Part shown: one piece after another, positions 8,444 through 17,517 of the stretch
Position numbering within the stretch: position 1 is the stretch's first letter
Layout of the letters: the number at the start of each line of letters is the position of its first letter
Source of the DNA: an uncultured Eubacterium sp.
Lineage (GTDB): Bacteria > Bacillota > Clostridia > Lachnospirales > Lachnospiraceae
NCBI GenBank assembly: GCA_910584065.1
Contig: CAJTZN010000009.1
Location: forward strand, 1-64,000
DNA length: 64,000 nucleotides
Direction: 5' to 3'
Translations under genes and position numbers: made by a program
The notes under the pieces: model-generated
What the model was told of the DNA's origin: nothing
Seen by the model: the letters and a program-made list of their open reading frames with translations, nothing else
Database searches by the model: none

Positions 8444-9463
8444 ATGAAATTAAAAAAATTAGCGGCAATGGCGCTGGCAGCGGTTATGATGATGTCGATG
8501 ACCGCGTGCGGGGGAAATGACAACGGAGGAAGTTCTTCTTCGACGAGCACTTCAAATTCAGAAAACAGTGACGGAAAAACGTACAAGATCGGTATATGCC
8601 AGCTCGTGCAGCACGACGCGCTCGACGCTGCGACAAAAGGATTCAAAGAGGCGCTGACCGAAAAGCTCGGCGACAAGGTTTCGTTTGATGAGCAGAACGC
8701 GCAGGGAGATTCCCCGACATGTGCGACGATCGTAAACTCGTTTGTTTCAGGCGGCGTGGACCTGATTCTGGCAAACGCGACGGCACCGCTGCAGGCGGCT
8801 GTTGCAGGAACGACGGATATTCCGATCCTTGGAACATCGGTAACGGATTACGGAACGGCGCTTGACATCAAGGACTGGAAAGGGACGACCGGCATCAACG
8901 TATCGGGTACGTCTGACCTGGCGCCGCTGGATGAGCAGGCTGCCATGATCAAAGAACTGTTCCCGGATGCAAAAAAAGTCGGATTGTTCTACTGTTCAGC
9001 CGAGGCAAACTCGCTGTACCAGGTAGAGACGATCAAAACTTATTTGGAAAAAGATGGTTATACGTGTGAAAATTATTCGTTCGTCGATTCAAATGATATT
9101 GCTTCGGTGATCGCGAATGCGGCCAAGAACAGCGAAGTGATCTATATCCCGACCGATAATACGGCGGCGTCCAATACCGAGGTGATCAAGAATACATGTG
9201 TTCCGGCAAAGGTACCGGTCGTAGTCGGTGAGCAGGGCATCTGTAAGGGATGCGGCGTGGCTACGCTCTCCATCAGTTATTATGACATCGGATATACGAC
9301 GGGTGAAATGGCATATGACGTTCTCGTAAACGGCAAAGATGTTTCCACGATGGAAGTCAAATTTGCACCGAAAGTTACGAAGCAGTACAACGAGGCTATC
9401 TGTAAGGAGATGGATATCCAGATTCCGGATGGTTACGAGAAGATTAATATGGAAGACGAGTGA
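8444..9463 (+). CDS. ABC transporter substrate-binding lipoprotein (ABC_sub_bind / TrpX-like)
   Basis: Extracytoplasmic binding component of the importer completed by the next two genes. ATG 8444 follows GAGGAAA and gives a type II signal peptide with lipobox S-M-T-A-C, lipidated cysteine 22; the frame is open upstream to GTG 8378 but has no ribosome site there. The mature part has the two-lobe fold segments of the ABC_sub_bind family (Y-K-I-G-I-C-Q-L-V-Q-H near the start, later V-G-L-F-Y-C-S-A-E-A-N-S). Family members bind tryptophan, tyrosine or other small ligands. The serine pathway upstream does not settle the ligand. Confidence 0.88.
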   Translation: MKLKKLAAMALAAVMMMSMTACGGNDNGGSSSSTSTSNSENSDGKTYKIGICQLVQHDALDAATKGFKEALTEKLGDKVSFDEQNAQGDSPTCATIVNSFVSGGVDLILANATAPLQAAVAGTTDIPILGTSVTDYGTALDIKDWKGTTGINVSGTSDLAPLDEQAAMIKELFPDAKKVGLFYCSAEANSLYQVETIKTYLEKDGYTCENYSFVDSNDIASVIANAAKNSEVIYIPTDNTAASNTEVIKNTCVPAKVPVVVGEQGICKGCGVATLSISYYDIGYTTGEMAYDVLVNGKDVSTMEVKFAPKVTKQYNEAICKEMDIQIPDGYEKINMEDE

Positions 9464-9512
9464 ACAAAAGGCGGAAAGTAGATGACGCATTTATGCGCGG
9501 AATGGAGGATAC

Positions 9513-10448
9513 GTGGATATTTCAGTGTTGTTCTTAGCTATGCCCGGCGCGGTCGCACAGGGACTGATCTGGGGTATTATGGCGATTGGCGTTTATATTA
9601 CGTATAAAATACTCGATGTGGCGGATCTGACGGTGGACGGCACGATGTGTACCGGCGGCGCCGTGAGCATCATGATGATGTTGAACGGGTACAATGTGTG
9701 GGTGAGCCTTCTTGTGGCGCTGGCCGCCGGGATGCTCGCCGGGCTTGTGACGGGAATCTTTCATACATTTATGGGTATTCCCGCGATTCTGGCCGGAATC
9801 CTCACGCAGCTTGCCCTGTATTCCATCAACTTAAAGATTATGGGGAAGGCGAACCAGGCGATCAGTGTCATGAACTACGATCTGCTCGTGTCGCTTAGGA
9901 ATGTAAAAGGCGTTCCCTTTTATGAAAATTCGATTTTTGTTGTGGCGATTTTCTGTATCGTTATCATCGGTATTCTGTACTGGTTTTTCGGTACGGAGCT
10001 CGGCTGTTCGCTGCGGGCGACAGGCTGTAATCCCAATATGAGCCGCGCGCAGGGGATCAATACGAATTTCAATGTCGTACTCGGACTGATGATCTCCAAT
10101 GGTCTCGTGGCACTTGCCAGCGCGCTCTGTTCCCAGTATCAGGGTTTTGCGGATATTAATATGGGGCGCGGCGCGATCGTCATCGGACTGGCTGCCGTTA
10201 TTATCGGAAAGGTCGTGTTTGAGAAGCTGTTCCACAATTTTGCGCTGAAGCTGTTGGGCGTCGTGCTTGGTGCCGTGATCTATTATGTCGTACTCCAGGT
10301 GGTGCTCTGGATCGGACTGGATACCGATCTGCTAAAACTTCTTTCAGCAATCGTTGTTGCCCTGTTTTTGGCGCTTCCTTACTGGAAGAAGAAGTATCTG
10401 GTGAAGCCGGTGAAGAGAGGAGTGGTAAACGATGCTGGAAGTAAATAG
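9513..10448 (+). CDS. ABC transporter permease (BPD_transp_2 type)
   Basis: Membrane component of the importer. The 311 residues are almost entirely hydrophobic with about eight to nine membrane segments, and contain the permease features G-C-S-L-R-A-T-G-C-N-P and M-S-R-A-Q-G-I-N typical of permeases paired with ABC_sub_bind proteins. The start is GTG 9513 after GGAGG. It overlaps the ATPase gene by 17 bp, indicating translational coupling. Confidence 0.9.
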   Translation: MDISVLFLAMPGAVAQGLIWGIMAIGVYITYKILDVADLTVDGTMCTGGAVSIMMMLNGYNVWVSLLVALAAGMLAGLVTGIFHTFMGIPAILAGILTQLALYSINLKIMGKANQAISVMNYDLLVSLRNVKGVPFYENSIFVVAIFCIVIIGILYWFFGTELGCSLRATGCNPNMSRAQGINTNFNVVLGLMISNGLVALASALCSQYQGFADINMGRGAIVIGLAAVIIGKVVFEKLFHNFALKLLGVVLGAVIYYVVLQVVLWIGLDTDLLKLLSAIVVALFLALPYWKKKYLVKPVKRGVVNDAGSK

Positions 10449-11223
10449 TATTTACAAGACGTTTAATCCCGGTACAGTAAACGAAAAGCTGGCATTGGAC
10501 GGTCTCTCCCTCCGGCTGGATCCGGGCGATTTTGTCACGGTCATCGGCGGGAACGGTGCCGGCAAATCGACGCTTCTGAACGCGCTTGCCGGCGTGTGGT
10601 ATGTCGACCAGGGCAGCATCCGCATTGATGGCGTCGATGTGACAAAAGTATCGGAACATAAACGCGCCGCCTATCTGGGCCGGGTATTTCAGGATCCGAT
10701 GATGGGAACGGCGGCTACGATGGGTATCGATGAAAATCTTGCACTGGCGGCGAGACGCGGGAAACCGCGCGGACTGCGGATTGGGATCTCGAAAAAAGAA
10801 AAGGATGAGTTCCGCGAACTGTTGAAAATACTCGATCTGGGACTTGAAGACCGCCTCACCTCGAAAGTCGGTTTGTTGTCCGGCGGGCAGAGGCAGGCCG
10901 TGACGCTTTTGATGGCGACGCTTAAAAAGCCGAAGCTTCTTCTGCTCGACGAGCACACGGCGGCGCTCGATCCGAAGACGGCGGCCAAGGTGTTGGAGAC
11001 GACAAACAATATCATCCGCAAAGATAACCTCACGACGCTGATGATCACGCATAATATGAAGGATGCGATCGCCAACGGAAACCGCCTGATCATGATGAAT
11101 AACGGTAAAGTGATTCTGGATATAGCGGGCGAGGAGAAGAAGAAACTGACCGTGGATGATCTGCTCCACAAGTTTGCGGATGTGAGCGGTGAAGATTTTG
11201 ACAACGACAGGGCATTGTTATGA
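10432..11223 (+). CDS. ABC transporter ATP-binding protein
   Basis: Energises the importer. Of 263 residues, Walker A G-G-N-G-A-G-K-S-T is at 39-47, the Q-loop at F-Q-D-P, the signature L-S-G-G-Q-R-Q-A-V near 145, and Walker B L-L-L-L-D-E-H-T-A near 170, followed by the D-loop and the switch histidine in M-I-T-H-N-M. The start overlaps the permease and the stop overlaps the folC start (ATGA at 11220-11223), so folC is tied to the same operon. Confidence 0.93.
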   Translation: MLEVNSIYKTFNPGTVNEKLALDGLSLRLDPGDFVTVIGGNGAGKSTLLNALAGVWYVDQGSIRIDGVDVTKVSEHKRAAYLGRVFQDPMMGTAATMGIDENLALAARRGKPRGLRIGISKKEKDEFRELLKILDLGLEDRLTSKVGLLSGGQRQAVTLLMATLKKPKLLLLDEHTAALDPKTAAKVLETTNNIIRKDNLTTLMITHNMKDAIANGNRLIMMNNGKVILDIAGEEKKKLTVDDLLHKFADVSGEDFDNDRALL

Positions 11224-12623
11224 ATTACAGAGAAGCGACGGAATATGTAAAACAGATCCAGGTGGGAGCAAAGATCAAGCCGGGCTTGGAAGTCACGGGG
11301 AAGCTGATGCAGCTTCTCGGTGACCCCCAGGTCGGGCTTTCTTTTGTCCATGTGGCAGGTACGAACGGGAAAGGTTCGACGGCGGCGTTTATCAGTTCGA
11401 TGTACGCCGCCGCCGGATGGAAGGTGGGGCGTTTTGTCTCGCCGGCGGTTTTTGGTGAGCGGGAGAGTATCCAGTACGAACAGGGCGTCGAAACGGTTTA
11501 TATCACGGAAGAGGAAATGGCCAGACATCTCACGGCCATCCGCGCGGCGATCGAGGAGATGGCTGGCGGCGTCGCCGGTGTCCCCAGCGAAGTTCCCGTC
11601 GCTGGTATTCCCACCGAATTTGAGATCGAGACGGCGGCGGCGTTTTTGGCGTTTGCCGAATGGAAGTGCGACCTCGTCGTTCTCGAGACGGGCATGGGCG
11701 GCCTGCTCGATGCGACGAATATCATTACAACGACGGCGTGTGCTGTTATTACGCCGGTTGCGATGGATCATATGAAGTTTTTGGGCAATACGGTCGAGCA
11801 GATCGCCGCACAGAAGGCGGGGATCATAAAGGAGCATGTGCCGGTCGTCATGTGCCAGCACGACAGGGTGGCGGCGGACTGTATCGTGCGGACATGCCGG
11901 GAACGCGGCTGTGAGTGGAGAGAGGTTGTACCGGGGAATATCCGGATCAGGGAGAGTGTGCTTTCGGGCACACGGTTTGATTATAAACAGTACCGGGATC
12001 TGCGGATTTCGGTGCCCGGTCTGTACCAGGTGGAAAACGCGTGTCTGGCGATCGAGTGTGTGGAAATGCTGCATGCTCAGCTGGCAGGGCGTTTTTCGCT
12101 GGCGGAGGATATGATCCGGCGCGGGCTGGCGGCGGCACGCTGGCGCGGGCGGTTTGAAGTGATAAACGAGAAGCCGTGTGTCGTCGCGGACGGCGCGCAC
12201 AACCCTGATGGGATGAGCCGTTTTCTGAAGTCGGTACATAGTTATTTTGGAAAGAAAGAGAAAATAGCTGTTATGGGTGTTTTTGCGGATAAGGACTATC
12301 GCGAGATGGCCCGGATGATCGGCCAGACATTTTCCCACATCTATACGGTGGCGCCGCCGTCGGAGCGCGCGCTCGCGGCAGAGGAGCTGGCAAGTGCGTT
12401 GAACGCATATGCGCCGGATGGGGCAGTGGAGGCAGACGGGGAAGCTGCCCGGAGGGAGACGGCAGGGGCGGGAGCGGTGAATGCGGAAAGAGAGAGGAAT
12501 CAGGCGGTTGCGTGCGGGACATTAGTGGAGGCATTCGATCTGGCAAAACAACATAGGGATGCAGCCATTTTCGTATTTGGATCCCTTTCGCTTTTGAAGG
12601 GGGCGTATGATTACTGGGGTTAG
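11220..12623 (+). CDS. folC: Folylpolyglutamate synthase / dihydrofolate synthase
   Basis: Adds glutamates to folates (and glutamate to dihydropteroate) with ATP. The P-loop G-T-N-G-K-G-S is at residues 47-53, the Mur-ligase-like central domain contains L-E-T-G-M-G-G-L-L-D-A-T-N, and the C-terminal domain contains D-G-A-H-N-P-D-G. The 467 residues are slightly longer than usual because of a low-complexity A/G/E-rich insert around 400-425. The start overlaps the upstream stop as ATGA. Confidence 0.93.
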   Translation: MNYREATEYVKQIQVGAKIKPGLEVTGKLMQLLGDPQVGLSFVHVAGTNGKGSTAAFISSMYAAAGWKVGRFVSPAVFGERESIQYEQGVETVYITEEEMARHLTAIRAAIEEMAGGVAGVPSEVPVAGIPTEFEIETAAAFLAFAEWKCDLVVLETGMGGLLDATNIITTTACAVITPVAMDHMKFLGNTVEQIAAQKAGIIKEHVPVVMCQHDRVAADCIVRTCRERGCEWREVVPGNIRIRESVLSGTRFDYKQYRDLRISVPGLYQVENACLAIECVEMLHAQLAGRFSLAEDMIRRGLAAARWRGRFEVINEKPCVVADGAHNPDGMSRFLKSVHSYFGKKEKIAVMGVFADKDYREMARMIGQTFSHIYTVAPPSERALAAEELASALNAYAPDGAVEADGEAARRETAGAGAVNAERERNQAVACGTLVEAFDLAKQHRDAAIFVFGSLSLLKGAYDYWG

Positions 12624-12665
12624 ATGTTAAAGTATAGTTTTGTGAAAAACGTGCATGTTTTTCCC

Positions 12666-12695
12666 TTGTAAAGGCTCCCAGCCATATGATATAAT
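12666..12695 (+). promoter_or_regulatory. Promoter of the Na/Pi cotransporter gene
   Basis: TTGTAA at 12666-12671 and a perfect TATAAT at 12690-12695 are separated by 18 bp, about 65 bp before the ATG at 12761. Confidence 0.65.
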
Positions 12696-12760
12696 AAAAA
12701 AGCGCAACAATGTAAAAAATAGATAACCAGAATAAGAACAACCCAAAAAGGAGAAAAAGA

Positions 12761-14521
12761 ATGACGATCTTTGATGTGCTTACGATGCTCGGCGGCCTTG
12801 CCCTGTTTTTGTACGGTATGAATACGATGGGGGAAGGGTTGACGAAGATTGCGGGCGGCAGGCTCGAGAGGATTCTCGCGAAACTGACTTCAAATCCGGT
12901 GAAGGCGGTATTTTTAGGTATTTTTGTTACGGCGGTGATCCAGTCGTCGTCGGCGACGACCGTCATGGTCGTCGGATTTGTCAATTCCGGGATCATGAAG
13001 CTTTCGCAGGCAATCGGCATCATTATGGGAGCGAACGTGGGGACGACGGTGACGGCCTGGATTCTGAGCTTGTCCGGGATCGAGAGCGACAGCCTGTTCA
13101 TGCAGTTTTTAAAACCGTCCAATTTCGCACCGGTTCTCGCGGTGATCGGTATTATTTTCGTGATGTTTTTGAAAAGCCAGAAAAAGAAAGATATCGGCAT
13201 GATCCTTTTGGGGTTTGCCATACTGATGTTCGGAATGGATACGATGAGCGGGGCGGTGAAGCCGCTGGCGGATGTGCCGGAGTTTACGAGTATCCTGACG
13301 ATGTTTTCCAATCCGGTCCTCGGGATGCTTGCGGGGGCGGTGCTGACGGCGGTCATCCAGAGTTCGTCCGCGTCAGTCGGTATCCTGCAGGCGCTCTGCG
13401 CCACCGGTTCGATCACGTACGGGACGGCGTTTCCGATCATCATGGGACAAAATATCGGAACGTGCTGTACGGCGCTCCTTTCGGCGATCGGCGCGAATAA
13501 AAACGCGAAACGAGCCTCACTTGTCCATTTGTATTTTAACCTGTTCGGCACGGCGTTATTTATGATCGCCTTTTATCTGCTGCATGCGGTGTTCTATTTT
13601 GAATTTATCGATCAGGCGGCGGGGCCGGCGGGGATCGCTGTGATGCACAGCATATTTAATATCGTGGCGACGATCGTTCTTCTGCCGTTCGCGAAAGGGC
13701 TTGAGCGGCTCGCCTATCTGTCGATCCGTGAGGATGACAAAGAGCGTGGGAGGCATGAAATCCTGTCGCTGCTCGACGAGCGTTTTTTAGAGCAGCCGGC
13801 TTTCGCGGTAGAGAGGTGCCGCCAGGTGGCGGCGGAGATGGCGAAGCTGTCGAAAACGGCGCTTGCCAATGCAGTTTCCCTGATCGAACATTACGACGAG
13901 GATGTGGCGAAGTCGGTTTGTTCCGACGAGGATGAGGTAGACCGCTATGAAGACGAACTGGGGAGCTATCTCGTGAAACTGAGCGCGAAAAATCTCTCGG
14001 AAAATGACAGCCGGACGATTTCGATGATCCTCCACTGTATCAATGATTTTGAGCGTATTTCCGATCACGCAGTGAACATTTGGGAAACGGCGCGGAAGAA
14101 GAAAGAAAAGAAAATTTCCTTTTCGGAAAAAGCGACTGAGGAATTGGTTGTTTTTTCCGATGCCGTAAAACATATTCTCGATCTTACGGTGCAGGTGTTT
14201 ACGAACGAAGACGCGAATGCGGCCAATGAGATCGAGCCGCTGGAAGAGGTCGTGGACCGGCTGAATAAAAAGGTGAAAAAACGTCATGTCAAGCGGCTCC
14301 AGAACGGGAAATGTACGATTGAGGCTGGACTGATCCTCAATGATCTGGCTACGAATTTTGAGCGTGTCGCCGACCACTGTTCGAATATCGGCGTGTGTGT
14401 CATCCAGCTGCGCGAGGATTCGTATGATCCGCATGGATATCTGGATACGCTGGACAAAGGCAAAAATACGCCGTTCCATGAAACGTATACGATGTATAAG
14501 AACCGGTATAAACTGCCATAA
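12761..14521 (+). CDS. Na/Pi cotransporter family protein with C-terminal PhoU-like domain
   Basis: Probable sodium-coupled phosphate carrier in the membrane. In 586 residues the two inverted Na_Pi_cotrans repeats each carry the Q-S-S-S-A motif (about residues 67 and 204). The C-terminal half from about 340 is cytoplasmic, helical and PhoU-like (N-D-F-E-R-I-S-D-H-A-V-N and N-F-E-R-V-A-D-H-C-S-N). ATG 12761 follows AAAAGGAG and has its own promoter. This is the NptA/YjbB type, not the high-affinity Pst system. Confidence 0.92.
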   Translation: MTIFDVLTMLGGLALFLYGMNTMGEGLTKIAGGRLERILAKLTSNPVKAVFLGIFVTAVIQSSSATTVMVVGFVNSGIMKLSQAIGIIMGANVGTTVTAWILSLSGIESDSLFMQFLKPSNFAPVLAVIGIIFVMFLKSQKKKDIGMILLGFAILMFGMDTMSGAVKPLADVPEFTSILTMFSNPVLGMLAGAVLTAVIQSSSASVGILQALCATGSITYGTAFPIIMGQNIGTCCTALLSAIGANKNAKRASLVHLYFNLFGTALFMIAFYLLHAVFYFEFIDQAAGPAGIAVMHSIFNIVATIVLLPFAKGLERLAYLSIREDDKERGRHEILSLLDERFLEQPAFAVERCRQVAAEMAKLSKTALANAVSLIEHYDEDVAKSVCSDEDEVDRYEDELGSYLVKLSAKNLSENDSRTISMILHCINDFERISDHAVNIWETARKKKEKKISFSEKATEELVVFSDAVKHILDLTVQVFTNEDANAANEIEPLEEVVDRLNKKVKKRHVKRLQNGKCTIEAGLILNDLATNFERVADHCSNIGVCVIQLREDSYDPHGYLDTLDKGKNTPFHETYTMYKNRYKLP

Positions 14522-14541
14522 AGGAAATTCGGGAGGAGAGG

Positions 14542-15210
14542 ATGGAGAAAGAGACAGCGTTAAAAACGGTAGTGTTCGACATGGACGGCGTTTTGTTTGA
14601 TACGGAAGCACTCGTTTTGTCGTGTTGGAAACTGGTGGGAGAGAAATACGGTCTGAAAGGCGTCGAAGAGACGTTTCGCAGGTGTATTGGTACAAATTCA
14701 GCTGAAACGAGGCAGATCGCCTGTGATTTCTGGGGCGAAGCCCTGGATTATGAGCAGTTCCGCCGGGAAGCCTCTTATGTGTTCCACAGGAAGGTGGATG
14801 CGCACGGGATTCCTGTAAAACGGGGCGCGAGGGAACTTCTCAGCTATCTCAAAGTAAACGGTTACCGGACGGGACTTGCGACTTCGACGCGTCGGCAGGC
14901 AGCAGAGCAGGAACTCGAACAGGCCGGGCTGCTTGGATTTTTTCCGGTGATCGTCGGCGGGGATATGGTCACGCACAGCAAGCCGCACCCGGAAATTTAT
15001 TTTCGTGCCTGTCGTGAACTGGGCGTCGATCCGTCGCAGGCATTTGCCATCGAGGACTCGTTTCACGGCGTGCGCGCGGCACATGCAGCCGGAATGCGCG
15101 TATTTATGGTTCCGGATCTGATCGAACCGGATGAGGAGATGGCGGAACTGGCATATCAGATCGTTCCGTCGCTCATGGGCGTACTCGGATATTTCCAAAA
15201 TGTTACCTGA
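14542..15210 (+). CDS. HAD-family hydrolase (beta-phosphoglucomutase/phosphatase type)
   Basis: The 222 residues hold motif I D-M-D-G-V (catalytic Asp13 and Asp15), a helical cap domain, motif II in G-L-A-T-S-T, the motif III lysine in H-S-K-P-H-P, and the acidic motif I-E-D-S-F-H-G-V. Such proteins dephosphorylate sugar phosphates or similar metabolites; the substrate cannot be told. ATG 14542 follows GGAGAGG, 21 bp after the cotransporter gene, so co-transcription is likely. Confidence 0.9.
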   Translation: MEKETALKTVVFDMDGVLFDTEALVLSCWKLVGEKYGLKGVEETFRRCIGTNSAETRQIACDFWGEALDYEQFRREASYVFHRKVDAHGIPVKRGARELLSYLKVNGYRTGLATSTRRQAAEQELEQAGLLGFFPVIVGGDMVTHSKPHPEIYFRACRELGVDPSQAFAIEDSFHGVRAAHAAGMRVFMVPDLIEPDEEMAELAYQIVPSLMGVLGYFQNVT

Positions 15211-15315
15211 TACATAAAGTTTCCGCATTCCGTGACAGACGAACCAATTGATCAGAGAATAATTGTACCTGGATGGGACAGACTACTACAGGAAAATGTC
15301 TTGTGGAGGTCTGCC

Positions 15316-16227
15316 ATGAAAATAGTCAGGGTATTTTTTATTTTCATTCTGATTTTTACTGCCCTCATGCCGGGAACGGAAATAGAATCGGGAGATTATG
15401 AACATAAAATCATTTATTACGTCGCGCTGGGGGACAGCATCGCCAAAGGGTACGGCCTGGAGGATGTGGACAGGGAGTCTTATGTCGGGCGGATCGCGCA
15501 GGCGCTGGAAGAGCAGTACGGCGCAGTCAGACTGACAAATTTCGGAAAAAACGGATTGCGCAGCGAGCAGCTTTTGGAAATTCTGACAGATGAAGATCAC
15601 GAACAGCATAAGAAATATATGGAAGAGATCGAGCAAGCGGATCTGATCACACTCTCCATCGGATCGAACGATCTTTTGCAGTATTTGTCGGTCGATATGG
15701 ATCTGGAGGAGTTTGAGGAGCAAGGGGACGAGATTTTCACGAAAGCCTGTGAACGGTTCTGGCAGAACATCCCGCAGATCATCGACGTGATCCACAGCCA
15801 TGCGCCGCAGGCACAGCTTTTCGTCAATAATATTTACAATCCGTGCAACGATGTTTCGTTTGATCTTTCCGCTCAGCTCGACGCGATGGCGGAGAAGTAC
15901 ATCGTAAAAATGAACGAGGGGTTCGTGTCCCAGGAAGTGCAGAGCGTGTTCCATCCGCAAAACGGAGGGGGACAGCCGGAGGAAAGCCAGCAGCCGGAAA
16001 ACAGGGTGCTGTCGGAGGAAAGGCAGCAGTCAGATAAAAGCGAGAGAACGGCTGAGAATAACGGGTACGAGCTGGTCGATGTGAAACAGGCATTTGAGCA
16101 GGCGGATGAGAAGCTGATCAATATGGTGGTTTCCTGGGGGGAGATCGATCCGCATCCGAACCGGGAAGGGCATAAGAAAATAGCAGATGAAATCATACCG
16201 AGACTGTCGGTTGGAAAGTCGCCGTGA
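15316..16227 (+). CDS. Secreted or membrane-anchored SGNH/GDSL-type lipase/esterase
   Basis: An extracellular hydrolase is likely. ATG 15316 follows GGAGG and gives a short basic N-terminus plus a hydrophobic segment (residues 6-18). The frame is open upstream to GTG 15232, but that extension lacks a signal. Block I G-D-S has the nucleophile at Ser41, block II is G-K-N-G, block III G-S-N-D, and block V ends D-P-H-P-N. A Q/E/S-rich insert of about 40 residues lies before the last block. Of 303 residues. The substrate is unknown; phospholipid or cell-wall esters are options. Confidence 0.85.
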   Translation: MKIVRVFFIFILIFTALMPGTEIESGDYEHKIIYYVALGDSIAKGYGLEDVDRESYVGRIAQALEEQYGAVRLTNFGKNGLRSEQLLEILTDEDHEQHKKYMEEIEQADLITLSIGSNDLLQYLSVDMDLEEFEEQGDEIFTKACERFWQNIPQIIDVIHSHAPQAQLFVNNIYNPCNDVSFDLSAQLDAMAEKYIVKMNEGFVSQEVQSVFHPQNGGGQPEESQQPENRVLSEERQQSDKSERTAENNGYELVDVKQAFEQADEKLINMVVSWGEIDPHPNREGHKKIADEIIPRLSVGKSP

Positions 16228-16305
16228 GAGGGGCGGTGAAAAACGGATTACAAGAGGATTAAAATCGGACAGTCGTTGTACAAGTGAGAGGGAGAAGAGG
16301 AAGGA

Positions 16306-16962
16306 ATGGAAATGAAGATAAAAGGAGCGATCTTTGATCTGGACGGGACGCTGCTCGATTCGATGTGGGTTTGGGAGAAGGTCGATGCCGATTTCCTCGG
16401 CGGCCGGGGATTCGAGGTGCCGCCGGATTATCAGAAAGCGATCGCGGCTATGGGGTTTCGGGAGACAGCGAGCTATACGATTGAACGGTTCCGGCTGAAG
16501 GAACGGGAAGACGACATTATCCGCGAGTGGAACGACATGGCGGCGAGAACATATCATGAGGAAGTGGCGGTCAAATCGTATGTCCGCGAACTGCTGGAGC
16601 AGATGGCGGGGGAGGGCATCCGGCTCGGCGTGGCAACGGCTTCGTACGCGACGCTGTTCGAGGACTGCCTGAGACGGAATGGGATTTACAGTTATTTCCA
16701 GGCATTTACCGAGACGAAAGAGGTTGCGAGAGGCAAGGGATTTCCCGATATATACATAAGAGCGGCGGAGAAGATCGGGTGCGCGCCAGAGGAGTGCGTC
16801 GTATTTGAGGATCTGCACCAGGGGATCCTGGCGGCGAACGGGGCCGGTTTTTATACGGTCGGGGTGTACGAGGACAAATTGGCCTATTCCTGGGGCGACA
16901 TCGTGCGCGACGCGGATCTAGCCATACGCGGATTCGACGAGCTGCTTCTTGACGTAACATGA
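16306..16962 (+). CDS. HAD-family hydrolase
   Basis: The 218 residues begin with motif I D-L-D-G-T (Asp11 and Asp13), then a cap domain, G-V-A-T-A-S as motif II and a V-F-E-D-L-H-Q-G-I acidic motif. It belongs to the same superfamily as 14542-15210 but is clearly a different paralogue (W-V-W-E-K-V-D context after motif I). ATG 16306 or 16312 could be used; both follow AAGGAATGG. The substrate is unknown. Confidence 0.88.
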   Translation: MEMKIKGAIFDLDGTLLDSMWVWEKVDADFLGGRGFEVPPDYQKAIAAMGFRETASYTIERFRLKEREDDIIREWNDMAARTYHEEVAVKSYVRELLEQMAGEGIRLGVATASYATLFEDCLRRNGIYSYFQAFTETKEVARGKGFPDIYIRAAEKIGCAPEECVVFEDLHQGILAANGAGFYTVGVYEDKLAYSWGDIVRDADLAIRGFDELLLDVT

Positions 16963-16977
16963 ATTTTCGTGTAAAAT
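16949..16977 (+). promoter_or_regulatory. Promoter of the zapA cell-envelope run
   Basis: TTGACG at 16949-16954, a 17-bp spacer, and TAAAAT at 16972-16977, overlapping the end of the HAD gene and 48 bp before the zapA ATG. Confidence 0.65.
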
Positions 16978-17024
16978 GAGGGCAGATTATGCTGGCAGAT
17001 GATAAAAAGGAACGGGGATAAGAA

Positions 17025-17513
17025 ATGGAAGATAAACATGACGTAGAAGTGCTCATTAATGGCAAACGCTATACGATATGCGGGTTTGAGAGTGAAGATT
17101 ATTTGCAGAAAGTGGCGACATACATAAATGGCAAATACACGGAATTTAAGAAGCAGGATTATTACTACAGCCTTGATCTTGATCTGCGAAACATTCTGCT
17201 GGCGATCAATATTGCAGACGATTATTTTAAGCTGAAAAAGGAAATGGAAGCGCTCGTGCGCGCCAATGAACGCAAGGATCAGATGGTTCTTGACATGAAG
17301 CATGAAGTGATGGAAGTCCAGAGTAAGACAGACGATGTCGTCAGCCGCAAGGACGAGCTGAAGGGGCAGTTGAGCGATGCCGAAAAGAAGATCGTCGAAC
17401 TAAATGTAAAAAACGAGGACAATACGTCGAAGGTCGCGTCGCTGGAAGAACAGCTGGCGGAGGCGCAGAAGCGTATTACGGATCTGGAGTCCAGAAACAG
17501 ACGGAAAAAATAA
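17025..17513 (+). CDS. zapA: Cell division protein ZapA with extended coiled coil
   Basis: Promotes FtsZ bundling at midcell. The first 70 residues are the ZapA domain (V-L-I-N-G-K-R-Y-T-I near 10 and L-A-I-N-I-A-D-D-Y-F near 62). Residues 75-160 are a charged heptad-rich coiled coil ending in R-R-K-K, longer than the minimal family member of about 90 residues. ATG 17025 follows AACGGGG. It starts a cluster with U32 peptidase, FtsW-like and PBP genes, all envelope-related. Confidence 0.9.
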   Translation: MEDKHDVEVLINGKRYTICGFESEDYLQKVATYINGKYTEFKKQDYYYSLDLDLRNILLAINIADDYFKLKKEMEALVRANERKDQMVLDMKHEVMEVQSKTDDVVSRKDELKGQLSDAEKKIVELNVKNEDNTSKVASLEEQLAEAQKRITDLESRNRRKK

Positions 17514-17517
17514 TAGT

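Noticed and set aside
10689..12338. 549-codon open frame on the minus strand across the ABC ATPase and folC genes
   Set aside because: It lies antisense to two well-supported genes, encodes an Arg/His-rich sequence with no recognisable domain, and has no ribosome site; it is a codon-bias shadow.
12640..12664. Weak palindrome after folC as a terminator
   Set aside because: Only about six A-T-rich pairs with no GC clamp; not convincing.
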